A stretch of DNA of 64,000 nt from NCBI RefSeq assembly GCF_030814995.1, contig NZ_JAUSVX010000013.1, forward strand, positions 62,001 to 126,000, given 5' to 3'. The notes below the pieces were generated by a model. That model searched no databases. It was not told the origin of the DNA and saw only the letters and a list, made by a program, of their open reading frames with translations. The translations under genes were made by a program, and so were the position numbers. Within the stretch, counting starts at the first letter, position 1. Every line of letters begins with the position of its first letter. This stretch comes from Labrys wisconsinensis (GTDB lineage: Bacteria > Pseudomonadota > Alphaproteobacteria > Rhizobiales > Labraceae). This document shows positions 25,571-33,673 of this stretch, in pieces.

Positions 25571-27937
25571 ATGCCGGATGCGAACGCTCCCGCCGGCACG
25601 CCGACACGGCGCCGGCTTCTGCGCGACGGCGCCTTGTCCGCAGCCTGGCTCGCGGCGCCCTGGCCCCTCGCCGCCGGGACATCGGCAGGCGTGGCCGCGA
25701 CGCCCGGCGACATGGTCTGGACGCTGACCCTCAAGGATGGGCGCGCAACCAATTGCCGGCTGTCTCAGGCCCGCGTGGTGACGATCCGCCCCGGCACGGC
25801 CTGCGTGGAGGCCGATTCCCGCCGGGACGCGGCGACCTGGCACTCCAGCATCGTCGTGCCGGCCGGCCTGCTCCGCGCAGGCCAGGACTATGTGGTCACG
25901 CTCGGCTACGAGATCGTCGAACGCTCCGCCGCCGACAGCTATTTCTACGTCTTCGCCCGCTCGGACCGGCTCGGCCTCGGCGCCGACCAATGGCAGACTT
26001 GGAGCGGGGAGCCGGGCGAACGCGGCGTCGCCAAGCTGCGCTTTTCGGCGGCGGCGGACGACATCGCCATCACCGCCGGCATCTGCAGGCAGGGTGCCAT
26101 CCGCATCCTCGCCATGACGATCCAGCGCGGGTCGGGCTGGACGCAACAATCCCTGGCGAGCCCCGTCGGCACCGCAGCGGCGCCGCTGCCGACCGGCGCG
26201 CAGCCCTTCACCATCGACGCGCCGGCCAACCCGACGGGGCCGATCGTCCATCTCGCCGAATTCGGCGCCGTGGCCGACGGCGCCGAGCCCCCCGCGGCCG
26301 GTCCGGACCGCAACCTCGCCGCGCTGCAGGCCGCGCTCGACCAGTGCCGCGAGGCGAAGGCCGCCAGGCTCGTCGTCGCCAGGGGCGTCTATCGCATCAC
26401 CTCGGGCAAGAGCATCGTCTTCGACGGCCTGGAGGACTTCACCTTCGACGGCGGCGGCTCGACCTTCCTCTTTCACCGCATTCCCGGCGGCGCGGGCGTG
26501 GTGATCCGCAACTGCCGGCGCATGGTCATGGCCGATTTCAACCTCGACTGGGACTGGGCCATCGATCCGCCGGCCTGGGTGGGGCGGGTGACGCGGCTGG
26601 CGCCGGACCGGTCCTTCTTCGAGATGCGGTTCGAGACGACCGCGCCGCTCGACCCCAAGGCGTGGGTGACCATGAACCCGCTCGACGAGACGTTGCGGGC
26701 ACCCGGCGCCGGCCAGGAATTCGGCGGCTTCGCGCCGACCCGCATCGAGGCGATCGACACCCGCACCGTGCGCGTCCGGCCGGGCACGCGCATGGCGCCC
26801 GTCGTCGGGCAGCTCTATCTCCTGCGCCGCTACACCTACGAGAAGCACGGCATCGCCATGGGCGGCAACAGCCATCTCTCGCTGCGCGGCGTCACCATCC
26901 ATTCCTTCCCGGGCATCGGCTTCATCACCGGCGGCGACCAGCATCATTTCGAGCTCGTCGGGTGCCGCATCGCGCCGCCGGCCGGCGAGCGCCGGCCGAT
27001 CACCACCAGCGCCGACGGCTTTCACGTCGCCCAGTCGCAGGGCTTCATCCGGCTGGAGCGGTGCGAGTTCGGCTTCATGGGCGACGACTGCGTCAACATC
27101 CACGACAATATCCACATGGGCGTGCGCCGCGCCGGCGACCACACCCTGGTGGCGACGGCGATCGTGCCCTGGCGGTGCCCGTTCGCCGCCGGCGACCCGG
27201 TGGAGATCCGCCATGCCGACTATTCGCCGACGGGCTTCACGGGCAGGCTGACATCCGCCGTGGCGGACTATAAGGCGAGCGAGGTGACGCTGGTCTTCAG
27301 CGAGGCGCTGCCCGCCCACGTGCCGAGCGATGCCATTCTGTTCAACCACCGTTACGGCTCGCGCAACGTGATCATCCGCGACTGTTCCTTCCACGAGAAC
27401 CGGGCGCGCGGCGTCCTGTGCAACGGCGCCGACTGGCTGGTCGAGAACAACCGCTTCTTCCACAACCAGCACGCCGCCATGCTGCTGATGGCCGACGTCT
27501 CGCCGGGATCCTGGTCGGAGGGCTTCGGTGCGCGCAACGTCGTCGTGCGCGGCAACCGGTTCGAGGCCTGCAATCCCAAGGGCGCCAGCGACGGCGCGAT
27601 CGTCCAGCTCGGCGCGACCGTCCGGCAGGGGACCTCGCCCTACCCGCTGCTCGACGGCATCCTGTTCGAGAGCAACCAGTTCGAGGAGACGCCCGGCCCG
27701 GCGATCCTGGCCGCTTCGTTCAAGACTTTGGTCTTCCGAAACAACACGATCACGAACCGCGGGAAGGCGCCGCTGCCGGCGCCGATGCGCGGCGGCGTCC
27801 GGGCCGAGCAGGGCAACGGCCTGTGGGTGGAGGGCAATGCCTGGACGACCCGGGCGGGTGTCGGCGTCCCGGCGCTGTTCTATGATGCCGACACCACGCG
27901 CGCGGTCGTCTGCCGCGCCAACCAGCTGAAGAGCTGA
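25571..27937 (+). CDS. Tat-exported right-handed beta-helix protein (GH110-like candidate)
   Basis: A 788-residue protein with a twin-arginine-like signal (TRRRLLRDGALSAAWLAA). Residues about 45-200 look like a carbohydrate-binding beta-sandwich (SYFYVFARSDRLG). The rest is a right-handed parallel beta-helix: LAEFGAVADGAEPP opening, FDGGGSTFLFHRIPGG, then repeated turns such as VIIRDCSFHENRARGVLCNG and VVVRGNRFEACNPKG. The segment FMGDDCVNIHDNIHMG resembles the acidic active-site turn of GH110/GH28-like enzymes. The family assignment is therefore tentative: a glycosidase or lyase. GGGAGG precedes ATG 25571. Confidence 0.7.
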   Translation: MPDANAPAGTPTRRRLLRDGALSAAWLAAPWPLAAGTSAGVAATPGDMVWTLTLKDGRATNCRLSQARVVTIRPGTACVEADSRRDAATWHSSIVVPAGLLRAGQDYVVTLGYEIVERSAADSYFYVFARSDRLGLGADQWQTWSGEPGERGVAKLRFSAAADDIAITAGICRQGAIRILAMTIQRGSGWTQQSLASPVGTAAAPLPTGAQPFTIDAPANPTGPIVHLAEFGAVADGAEPPAAGPDRNLAALQAALDQCREAKAARLVVARGVYRITSGKSIVFDGLEDFTFDGGGSTFLFHRIPGGAGVVIRNCRRMVMADFNLDWDWAIDPPAWVGRVTRLAPDRSFFEMRFETTAPLDPKAWVTMNPLDETLRAPGAGQEFGGFAPTRIEAIDTRTVRVRPGTRMAPVVGQLYLLRRYTYEKHGIAMGGNSHLSLRGVTIHSFPGIGFITGGDQHHFELVGCRIAPPAGERRPITTSADGFHVAQSQGFIRLERCEFGFMGDDCVNIHDNIHMGVRRAGDHTLVATAIVPWRCPFAAGDPVEIRHADYSPTGFTGRLTSAVADYKASEVTLVFSEALPAHVPSDAILFNHRYGSRNVIIRDCSFHENRARGVLCNGADWLVENNRFFHNQHAAMLLMADVSPGSWSEGFGARNVVVRGNRFEACNPKGASDGAIVQLGATVRQGTSPYPLLDGILFESNQFEETPGPAILAASFKTLVFRNNTITNRGKAPLPAPMRGGVRAEQGNGLWVEGNAWTTRAGVGVPALFYDADTTRAVVCRANQLKS

Positions 27938-27962
27938 AAGATTGTCACTGCGGGAGGCATCC

Positions 27963-28358
27963 ATGTTCGAAGCGCAGACGATCGGCATCTCCATCGACCG
28001 GCCCTGGCAGGCGGTCTACGAGGCGGTGTGGCGGCCGCAGGATTTCCCGAAATGGGCCTCCGGCCTCAGCCGCTCTTCGCTGGAGCCGGACGGCGAGGCC
28101 TGGAAGGCCGAGGGCCCGGAGGGGCCTATCCGCATCCGCTTCACCGCCCACAATGGCTTCGGCGTGATGGACCACTGGGTCGAGACCGGCGCCGGCCCGG
28201 ACGTCTATGTGCCGATGCGGATCATCGCCAACGGCGCGGCCGCGGAGGCGGTGCTGACGTTGTTCCGCCAGCCCGGCATGTCGGAGGAGACGTTCCGGCG
28301 GGATGCGGACTGGGTTCGCCGCGACCTCGCGGCGCTGAAAGCCCTGGTCTCGGGCTGA
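27963..28358 (+). CDS. SRPBCC (START-like) domain protein
   Basis: A 131-residue cytosolic protein with the helix-grip fold used to bind hydrophobic ligands: it starts FEAQTIGISIDRPWQAVYEAVWRP, has the central strand IRIRFTAHNGFGVMDHWVE, and ends in a long C-terminal helix. GGGAGG precedes ATG 27963. It follows the beta-helix gene by 25 bases on the same strand and may be read through from it, but its job appears unrelated. Function unknown. Confidence 0.75.
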   Translation: MFEAQTIGISIDRPWQAVYEAVWRPQDFPKWASGLSRSSLEPDGEAWKAEGPEGPIRIRFTAHNGFGVMDHWVETGAGPDVYVPMRIIANGAAAEAVLTLFRQPGMSEETFRRDADWVRRDLAALKALVSG

Positions 28359-28365
28359 GGGCGGA

Positions 28366-28998
28366 TCAGGCCTTCCGGCGCGCGGCGCCGAGGCTGGCGT
28401 CGATCAGCCGCTCGGCATTGGCGGCCAGCGCCGCGGCGGGGCCGGCATCGCCGAAGATCTGGCCGCCGATATTGGCGCCCTCGAACAGGAGCAGCAGCCC
28501 GTCGCCCAGCACCTCCGGCTCGCTCGCCCCCATCCCGGCCGCCATGGCGCGCAGGCGCCGGCGCAGCTCGCGCTTGTTGGCCTCGCTGACGCGGTGGGCG
28601 GGATGGCCGTCCTCGGGATATTCGACCACGGCGTTGGTCAGGCCGCAGCCGCGATGGCCGGGCGAGCCGGCGCGGCGGCCGACGCCCTCGAAATAGTCGA
28701 GGATCTGCGCCCGGGGATCGCCGGGATGCTTGGTGACGGAGGCGTCGAAGCGGGCCCAGAAGTCGCGCTCGTAGCGCTGGAGATAGGAGGCGGCGAGCTC
28801 GTCCTTCGAGGCGAAGCTGCGATAGAGGCTCGGCTTGGTGACGCCGGCCTGGCGCACGATCTCGTCGACGCCGATGGCGCGGATGCCCTGGTGGTAGAAC
28901 AGCTCGCGCGCCGCGCCGAGGATCCGGTCCGCCGCACGCGGCTGCGCGGACACCTCGTCCTTCTCCTCCTCCGGTGCCGCGGCTCTCGGATCGACCAC
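28366..28998 (-). CDS. TetR-family repressor of the divergent MFS gene
   Basis: A 210-residue regulator. The N-terminal HTH is ADRILGAARELFYHQGIRAIGVDEIVRQAGVTKPSLYRSFASKDELAASYL; the C-terminal ligand domain has an HRGCGLTNAVVEYP segment typical of the TetR_C_33/YxaF-like group. The start is taken as GTG 28998, because AAGGGGA lies six bases upstream; a TTG six codons earlier is the alternative. It is divergent from the MFS transporter across a shared 11-bp inverted repeat, the standard arrangement for local repression relieved by a transported compound. Confidence 0.9.
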   Translation of the reverse strand: MVDPRAAAPEEEKDEVSAQPRAADRILGAARELFYHQGIRAIGVDEIVRQAGVTKPSLYRSFASKDELAASYLQRYERDFWARFDASVTKHPGDPRAQILDYFEGVGRRAGSPGHRGCGLTNAVVEYPEDGHPAHRVSEANKRELRRRLRAMAAGMGASEPEVLGDGLLLLFEGANIGGQIFGDAGPAAALAANAERLIDASLGAARRKA

Positions 28999-29009
28999 GC
29001 AACGTCCCC

Positions 29010-29062
29010 TTGACAATGTAACTGACCGGTACGTACTAATACTCTATCAGATACGTACCGGT
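29010..29062 (+). promoter_or_regulatory. MFS promoter overlapped by TetR operator
   Basis: TTGACA (29010-29015) and TACTAA (29034-29039), 18 bases apart, form a good sigma-70 promoter for the rightward MFS gene. An exact 11-bp inverted repeat, ACCGGTACGTA (29025-29035) and TACGTACCGGT (29052-29062), covers the spacer, the -10 box and the expected start point. Binding there would block RNA polymerase. The two halves, 27 bases centre to centre, could be two monomer-pair sites or one wide site. Confidence 0.8.
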
Positions 29063-29069
29063 TTGTCAC

Positions 29070-30353
29070 ATGGCAATAGCTCAGACCAGACCCTTCGGCC
29101 AGCGCTACGCCTTCGTGGTGGTGGGGGTGATCTTCCTGGCGCTGCTGATCGCGGCGGGCCTGCGCTCGGCGCCCTCGGTGATGATGGTGCCGCTGGAGCA
29201 GGCCTTCGGCTGGCGGCGCGACACCATCTCCTTCTCCGCCGCGCTCGGCATCTTCCTCTACGGCCTGGTCGGGCCGTTCGCCGCGGCGCTGATGGAGCGG
29301 GTCGGCCTGCGCCGCACCGTCATGGCTTCCCTGGTGCTGATGGCCGGCTCGACTGCCCTCAGCCTCCTGATGCGCGAGCCCTGGCAGCTCATCGCCACCT
29401 GGGGCGTGTTTTCCGGCATCGGCTCCGGGGCGGTGGCGAGCGTGCTCGGCGCCACCGTCGCCAATCGCTGGTTCAAGACCAATCGCGGCCTGGTCATGGG
29501 CCTGATGTCGGCGAGCAGCGCCACCGGCATGCTGGTGTTCCTGCCGGTCCTGGCGGCCCTGGCGCAATGGGGCGGCTGGCAGCCGGTGGCGATCACCGTC
29601 TCGATCGCCTGCGCGGCGCTGCTGCCGGTGGTCTATCTGCTGGTGCCGGAGCGGCCGGCCTCGATCGGGCTCCGGCGCTTTGGCGCCGAGGCTGACGAGC
29701 CGCCGGTCGCCGCGCCCCAAGGCAATTTCCTCACCAGCACCCTTGCGACCCTCGGCCAGGCGGCCCGCACCCGGGTGTTCTGGTATCTCTTCGCCACTTT
29801 CTTCGTCTGCGGCTTCACCACCAACGGCCTGGTCGGCACCCATCTCATCGCCTTCTGCGGCGACATGGGCATCCCCGAGGTGCAGGCGGCCGGCCTGCTG
29901 GCGGTCATGGGCGTGTTCGACCTGATCGGCACGACGCTGTCGGGCTGGCTCACCGACCGGTACGATCCGCGCAAGCTGCTCTGCGTCTATTACGGCGTGC
30001 GCGGCCTGTCGCTGATGTACCTGCCCTATTCCGGCTTCTCGCCGGTGGCGCTCGGCATCTTTGCCGTGCTCTACGGCCTCGACTGGATCGCAACCGTGCC
30101 GCCGACGTTGCGGCTCAGCAACGAGTCCTTCGGCGACCGCGCCGGGCCGCTGGTGTTCGGCTGGGTGGTCGCCGGCCACCAGGTCGGCGCCGCGGCCGCC
30201 GCCTATTTCGGCGGCACCATGCGCCAGCTCCAGGGCAACTACCAGCTCGCCTTCCTGATCGCCGGCCTCACCGGCATCATGGCCGCCGCCATCTCCATGC
30301 TGATCGAGCCGCCGCGCCGCGGCGAGGCGGCGGTGGTGCCGCAGCCGGCGTGA
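29070..30353 (+). CDS. major facilitator superfamily transporter
   Basis: A 427-residue inner-membrane carrier with twelve predicted helices. The 'AIxFSAALGIFLYGLVGPFAAAL' region and the loop-2/3 signature FAAALMERVGLRR, and its second-half counterpart GWLTDRYDPRKLL, fit the oxalate/formate and monocarboxylate-type MFS branch. Substrate unknown; the TetR partner suggests an inducible efflux or uptake of a small organic acid or drug. No clear ribosome site lies between the promoter start and ATG 29070 (upstream bases GGTTTGTCAC). Confidence 0.88.
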   Translation: MAIAQTRPFGQRYAFVVVGVIFLALLIAAGLRSAPSVMMVPLEQAFGWRRDTISFSAALGIFLYGLVGPFAAALMERVGLRRTVMASLVLMAGSTALSLLMREPWQLIATWGVFSGIGSGAVASVLGATVANRWFKTNRGLVMGLMSASSATGMLVFLPVLAALAQWGGWQPVAITVSIACAALLPVVYLLVPERPASIGLRRFGAEADEPPVAAPQGNFLTSTLATLGQAARTRVFWYLFATFFVCGFTTNGLVGTHLIAFCGDMGIPEVQAAGLLAVMGVFDLIGTTLSGWLTDRYDPRKLLCVYYGVRGLSLMYLPYSGFSPVALGIFAVLYGLDWIATVPPTLRLSNESFGDRAGPLVFGWVVAGHQVGAAAAAYFGGTMRQLQGNYQLAFLIAGLTGIMAAAISMLIEPPRRGEAAVVPQPA

Positions 30354-30543
30354 GGCGCGCGCTTCGCTGCAGAGCAGATACACCGATCGGACAGAAGGGG
30401 GCCGAGCCTGCCGGAGCGGGGCGGCCCTCGTTCCCATCCGAGGAGCAGCCCGTCGGCCGCCGAGTTGGGGACAGCCGGGACGCTTGCGGGGCAGCGACCA
30501 CCTGCCAGGACAGCGTCGCGCAAACCGACGCCGGAGCCGTCCC

Positions 30544-31134
30544 GTGAAGCTGTTGTCGCCTGTCTGCAAGTCCCTTGCGGAGGCTTTTGTCGACGACCCC
30601 TTCTATCGAGCAGTGACCGTCGAGTCGTCGGCAGACGAGGCAAAGAGGCAGCTGATCCTTGCGCACTACTTCGACCTTGCCATCGAGGAAGCGATTGGAA
30701 TTGGCGAGGTTCAATATGCGGGCGATGATGGCGCCGCGATCTGGCACACCAATGAAGCCAGTGAAACGGACGCGAAAGCGTACGGAAAGATCAGGAAAGC
30801 AACGCTTGAACGACTGCTCGGTCCCGCGGGATTTGACAATTACCAACGCATTTCCGCGTCGATGATGAAGAATGGCGCCGAACAGCTCGCCAATGCCTGG
30901 TATCTGTCCATCCTCGGAGTGCGGCCGGCGGCGAGAGGGCGCGGATTGGCACACCAGCTCCTCGAGCCGACCTTGAGCCGGGCCGATCGCCTCGGCGCCA
31001 CGTGCTTCCTCGAAACTTTCAATCCGTTGAGCCTGCCCTTCTATCGGCGCCTCGGCTTTTCCGGCGAGGTTCGCTGCTTTGAGGACGTCACGGCCCGCCC
31101 CTACTGGATCCTCATCCGGAACACGGCGTCGTGA
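30544..31134 (+). CDS. GNAT-family N-acetyltransferase
   Basis: A cytosolic acetyl-CoA-dependent acyltransferase of about 196 residues. The acetyl-CoA site is in WYLSILGVRPAARGRGLAHQLL (R/Q-x-x-G-x-G/A motif as RGRGLA), followed by the late GNAT segment LPFYRRLGFSGE. The N-terminal half is less conserved. GTG 30544 is preferred because GGAG lies eight bases upstream and MKLLSPVCKSLAEAF is a typical opening; an ATG 20 codons earlier gives an Arg-rich, unlikely N-terminus. The substrate is unknown. Confidence 0.85.
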   Translation: MKLLSPVCKSLAEAFVDDPFYRAVTVESSADEAKRQLILAHYFDLAIEEAIGIGEVQYAGDDGAAIWHTNEASETDAKAYGKIRKATLERLLGPAGFDNYQRISASMMKNGAEQLANAWYLSILGVRPAARGRGLAHQLLEPTLSRADRLGATCFLETFNPLSLPFYRRLGFSGEVRCFEDVTARPYWILIRNTAS

Positions 31135-31190
31135 CCTCTTCGCCGAGCCGGCGGACAATCGGGTTTCGACCCATGGCAAGCGGGGATGAC

Positions 31191-31259
31191 CCGCCACGTC
31201 GAGTGCGGTTCATGAAGGCAGGCGGCAACGACCAAGATCCAATGCACTGTCACTGAGAC
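31191..31259. repeat. 69-bp palindromic element, degenerate copy D
   Basis: The right half, CAATGCACTGTCACTG at 31240-31255, matches the right arm of the good copies. The left half has decayed and keeps only the AGTGC core in the expected place. Spacing between the two cores is as in the 69-bp copies at 32751, 49190 and 54055. It lies in the gap between the GNAT and ArsR genes. Confidence 0.55.
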
Positions 31260-31344
31260 TTCCTCCAGATCCAAGGCACACTGCGCCGCAAGTCCGAAAG
31301 CTCGGCGGGCGCTGCCGCACGCCCTCCGCACGGAGGCGAGGCCC

Positions 31345-31387
31345 TTGACTCTTATATTTCCATATGGCTATATAGACAAATGGAAAT
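31345..31387 (+). promoter_or_regulatory. leaderless ArsR promoter with operator
   Basis: TTGACT (31345-31350), 18-base spacer, TATATA (31369-31374). The start point about seven bases later would fall on or next to ATG 31380, leaving no leader, and no ribosome site is visible. An 8-bp inverted repeat ATTTCCAT / ATGGAAAT (31356-31363 and 31380-31387) straddles the -10 box and the start codon, and is the likely ArsR autoregulatory site. Confidence 0.65.
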
Positions 31388-31727
31388 ACAAAGCCCTTCC
31401 CCAGACCGGCTGAGCGAGGCGTTCTTTGCGCTGGCGGACCCGACACGGCGCGCAATCCTGGTCCGCCTTGCAGCAGGCGAAGCGACGGTCTCCGAGCTCG
31501 TGGCGCCGTTCGCCCTCAGCCAACCCACGATCTCCAAGCATCTGAAGGTGCTCGAGAACGCCGGCCTGATCGAGCAGGGCCGGGACGCGCAGCGGCGGCC
31601 GCGCAGATTGTCGGCGACCGCCCTTGGTGATGTCGCCGATTGGGTCGGCGATTTCCGGAAGCAGTGGATGGGCCGGCTCGACCGATTGGAAACTCATCTC
31701 GGCGCAATGAAAGCCAAGGAGACCTAG
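31380..31727 (+). CDS. ArsR/SdpR-type winged-helix repressor
   Basis: A 115-residue DNA-binding protein: ALADPTRRAILVRLAAGEATVSELVAPFALSQPTISKHLKVLENAGLIEQ is the full ArsR HTH with wing. There are no metal-binding Cys, so it belongs to the non-metal group usually encoded with an AHSA1/SRPBCC partner. ATG 31380 is fixed by family length. It is probably translated without a leader. The stop codon is immediately followed by the next ATG, so the pair is co-translated. Confidence 0.93.
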   Translation: MEIQSPSPDRLSEAFFALADPTRRAILVRLAAGEATVSELVAPFALSQPTISKHLKVLENAGLIEQGRDAQRRPRRLSATALGDVADWVGDFRKQWMGRLDRLETHLGAMKAKET

Positions 31728-32198
31728 ATGCTGACGACGGCCCACTCTGTCGACGACCGGAGCCTGGTCATCGACCGCTCGACGCATTGCATCAGGCTGG
31801 AGCGGACATTCGACGCCCCGCCGGCACAGGTGTTCGAAGCCTGGACCAGGCCGGAGCATGTCTCATGCTGGTGGGATCCGGCGGGGCAGCCCCTGGCCGT
31901 CTGCGAGATCGATCTTCGGCAAGGCGGAACCTTCACCTTCGCATCGAAGGAACGGCCGGACATGCCATTTGCCGGAACCTATCTCGAAATCGTCCCATTT
32001 GAGCGCCTGACCTTCGAAGCGCTGGGGGCAATCGGCCGCGTCCTCATCGAAGAAGCAGGGGAAGGGGCTCGGTTGACGGTCGAGATCCAGTGCCGCTCCG
32101 CCGAGCACCTCCAACAATTCCTGGAGTTGGGCGTCGACAAGGGCACCGCAGGAACCTTGGACAATCTGGTGGCCTACATTCGTGCTCGCGCACGATAG
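31728..32198 (+). CDS. AHSA1/SRPBCC-domain protein
   Basis: A 156-residue cytosolic protein of the Aha1 C-terminal-like START family: ERTFDAPPAQVFEAWTRPEHVSCWWDP opening, then VCEIDLRQGGTFTFAS and the YLEIVPFERLTF strand. Such proteins bind hydrophobic ligands and are almost always coupled to an ArsR repressor, as here with no gap. The ligand is unknown. The C-terminal helix (FLELGVDKGTAGTLDNLVAYI) matches the family. Confidence 0.9.
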   Translation: MLTTAHSVDDRSLVIDRSTHCIRLERTFDAPPAQVFEAWTRPEHVSCWWDPAGQPLAVCEIDLRQGGTFTFASKERPDMPFAGTYLEIVPFERLTFEALGAIGRVLIEEAGEGARLTVEIQCRSAEHLQQFLELGVDKGTAGTLDNLVAYIRARAR

Positions 32199-32236
32199 AC
32201 GTGGCGCTCATCCAGTCTCGACCTGGGAAGACCGAT

Positions 32237-32695
32237 ATGCAGTTCGCGCCCGCGATCGCCAGCTCGACCCTCTGCGCCTATGCCCTCGCGAGCCTGCTTC
32301 TGACGCTCAATCTCCTGGCGCTCTGGATATCGAGCGGCGCAAGGCGAGCGCAGGCCGGCGTCGCGATCAATCCGGAAGACGGGGCACGCTACGGCGTTCC
32401 CGTCTCGGAGACGGATCCGCCGGGGGTCGCCCGCCATCTCAGGGCGCATCGAAACGCGGAAGCCACCATCTACCCCTTCCTCGCGCTGGGCGTGGTCTAT
32501 GTGCTGGCGGGCGGGACAGCCGGCGTTGCCATCCCGATCTTCGTCATCTTCGTCCTGGCGCGCGTTGCCCATTCCATCGCCTATGTGCGGGCCCTCCAGC
32601 CATGGCGGACCATCGCCTTTGCCCTGTCGCTGCTGGCGATCCTCGCGCTCATGCTGGCGACGGCCTTTCAGGTGGTCCGACCCTTCATATGGTGA
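32237..32695 (+). CDS. MAPEG-family membrane protein
   Basis: A 152-residue inner-membrane protein with four hydrophobic helices. The MAPEG signature is HLRAHRNAEATIYPFLALGVVYVLAG, which matches the glutathione-binding second helix of microsomal GST-1/mPGES-like proteins. It may act as a membrane glutathione transferase or peroxidase on lipophilic compounds. It follows the ArsR/AHSA1 pair by 38 bases on the same strand and could share the transcript. Confidence 0.88.
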   Translation: MQFAPAIASSTLCAYALASLLLTLNLLALWISSGARRAQAGVAINPEDGARYGVPVSETDPPGVARHLRAHRNAEATIYPFLALGVVYVLAGGTAGVAIPIFVIFVLARVAHSIAYVRALQPWRTIAFALSLLAILALMLATAFQVVRPFIW

Positions 32696-32750
32696 AGCGA
32701 GAAGCCTGCATTTCGGCGGGCTGCGGAGCCAGCGAGTACACAGCCATACT

Positions 32751-32819
32751 ATTGCGATGACAGCGCATTTTATTAATGCCGATAGTAGGCTCCAAGATCA
32801 AATGCACTGTCACCGTAAT
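32751..32819. repeat. 69-bp palindromic element, copy A
   Basis: The terminal inverted repeat of 20 bp has 17 matches: the left arm ends GATGACAGCGCATTT, the right arm begins AAATGCACTGTCACCG. The middle reads TATTAATGCCGATAG. It sits between the convergent MAPEG and TetR genes. Other copies are at 49190 and 54055, a degenerate one at 31191 and a truncated one at 62845. Confidence 0.85.
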
Positions 32820-32859
32820 TCTGCTCGGCCAGCTCGCGAGGTCCGCGGGCCCACGCGGG

Positions 32860-33552
32860 TCAGCCCCGGCTTTCGGCCCTGGACTGCTCCGCCACGGCTT
32901 CGAGACCGGCGCGGATGAAGCGTTCATAGTGCTCGACGAGGCGCGGGATCTCGGTCTCGGGATCGGCGAGCGAGGGCAGGATGGTCTCGAGCATGCTGCG
33001 GTTCGCCACGGCCATCAGGATGCACGGCGCCACGGCGGTAAGCATGGCCCGGCCGACGATGGCGTCGTCCGGCGGCACCCCCATCAGCTCGCCGATGATG
33101 CCCCGCATGAGCCGGATCTTCGGCAGGATCTCGGTCTCGACGAAGGCCTCGCGCAGCGGTGACGGGGACACGATCTCCCGGCCCAGCACGCGCATCTCCC
33201 AGGTGGCGGACGCCGGCGAGGCCAGCCACCGGACGATCGGGGCGATATAGGCGCGCAGCTTGTCCTGCGGGCTCGCCGTGCTCGACGCGATTTCCCAGAG
33301 CGCCTCGATGGTGGTCAGGCGTTGATGGGCGCGCCTCAGCGCCGCCATGTAGAGCGCGTCGATGCCGCCGAAATGATAGTTGACGGCCGCCGAATTGACG
33401 CCGGCGCGCTCGCAGATCTCCTTGCTGGTCGCGCGGTCGTACCCCTTCTCCGCGAACACCTCGCCGGCGGCCTGGAGCAGGACCTCGCGGACGCGGTCTC
33501 CCGCCTTCAGTTGGTCCGGAACGGCAAGAGGACGGCGGCTGTCTGCGGGCAT
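32860..33552 (-). CDS. TetR-family repressor with CerR-type C-terminal domain
   Basis: A 230-residue regulator: HTH REVLLQAAGEVFAEKGYDRATSKEICERAGVNSAAVNYHFGGIDALYMAAL, then a C-terminal domain (IVRWLASPASATWEMRVLGREIVSPSPL) of the CerR/DUF1956 type, which in relatives controls RND or EmrAB-type efflux and hydrolase genes. It is divergent from the emrA-emrB-like pair over a 30-bp palindrome, so it most likely represses both directions. ATG 33552 is the family start. Confidence 0.92.
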   Translation of the reverse strand: MPADSRRPLAVPDQLKAGDRVREVLLQAAGEVFAEKGYDRATSKEICERAGVNSAAVNYHFGGIDALYMAALRRAHQRLTTIEALWEIASSTASPQDKLRAYIAPIVRWLASPASATWEMRVLGREIVSPSPLREAFVETEILPKIRLMRGIIGELMGVPPDDAIVGRAMLTAVAPCILMAVANRSMLETILPSLADPETEIPRLVEHYERFIRAGLEAVAEQSRAESRG

Positions 33553-33578
33553 GCCCTTCGATACCGCCGTGCCTTCCC

Positions 33579-33608
33579 AATGTCAATTTCAAATTTGAAT
33601 TTGACATT
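33579..33608. promoter_or_regulatory. 30-bp palindromic operator, TetR / emrAB
   Basis: AATGTCAATTTCAAA (33579-33593) and TTTGAATTTGACATT (33594-33608) are reverse complements at 14 of 15 positions with no spacer. It lies 27 bases from the TetR start and 66 from the HlyD-like gene start. Strong AT content in a GC-rich gap makes it stand out. Confidence 0.85.
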
Positions 33609-33673
33609 TCGATTTTATGCGCCGACACTGTTTGTCGTTCGCCGGAACCGACGGATGGTGAAGGAGGCGGAAC

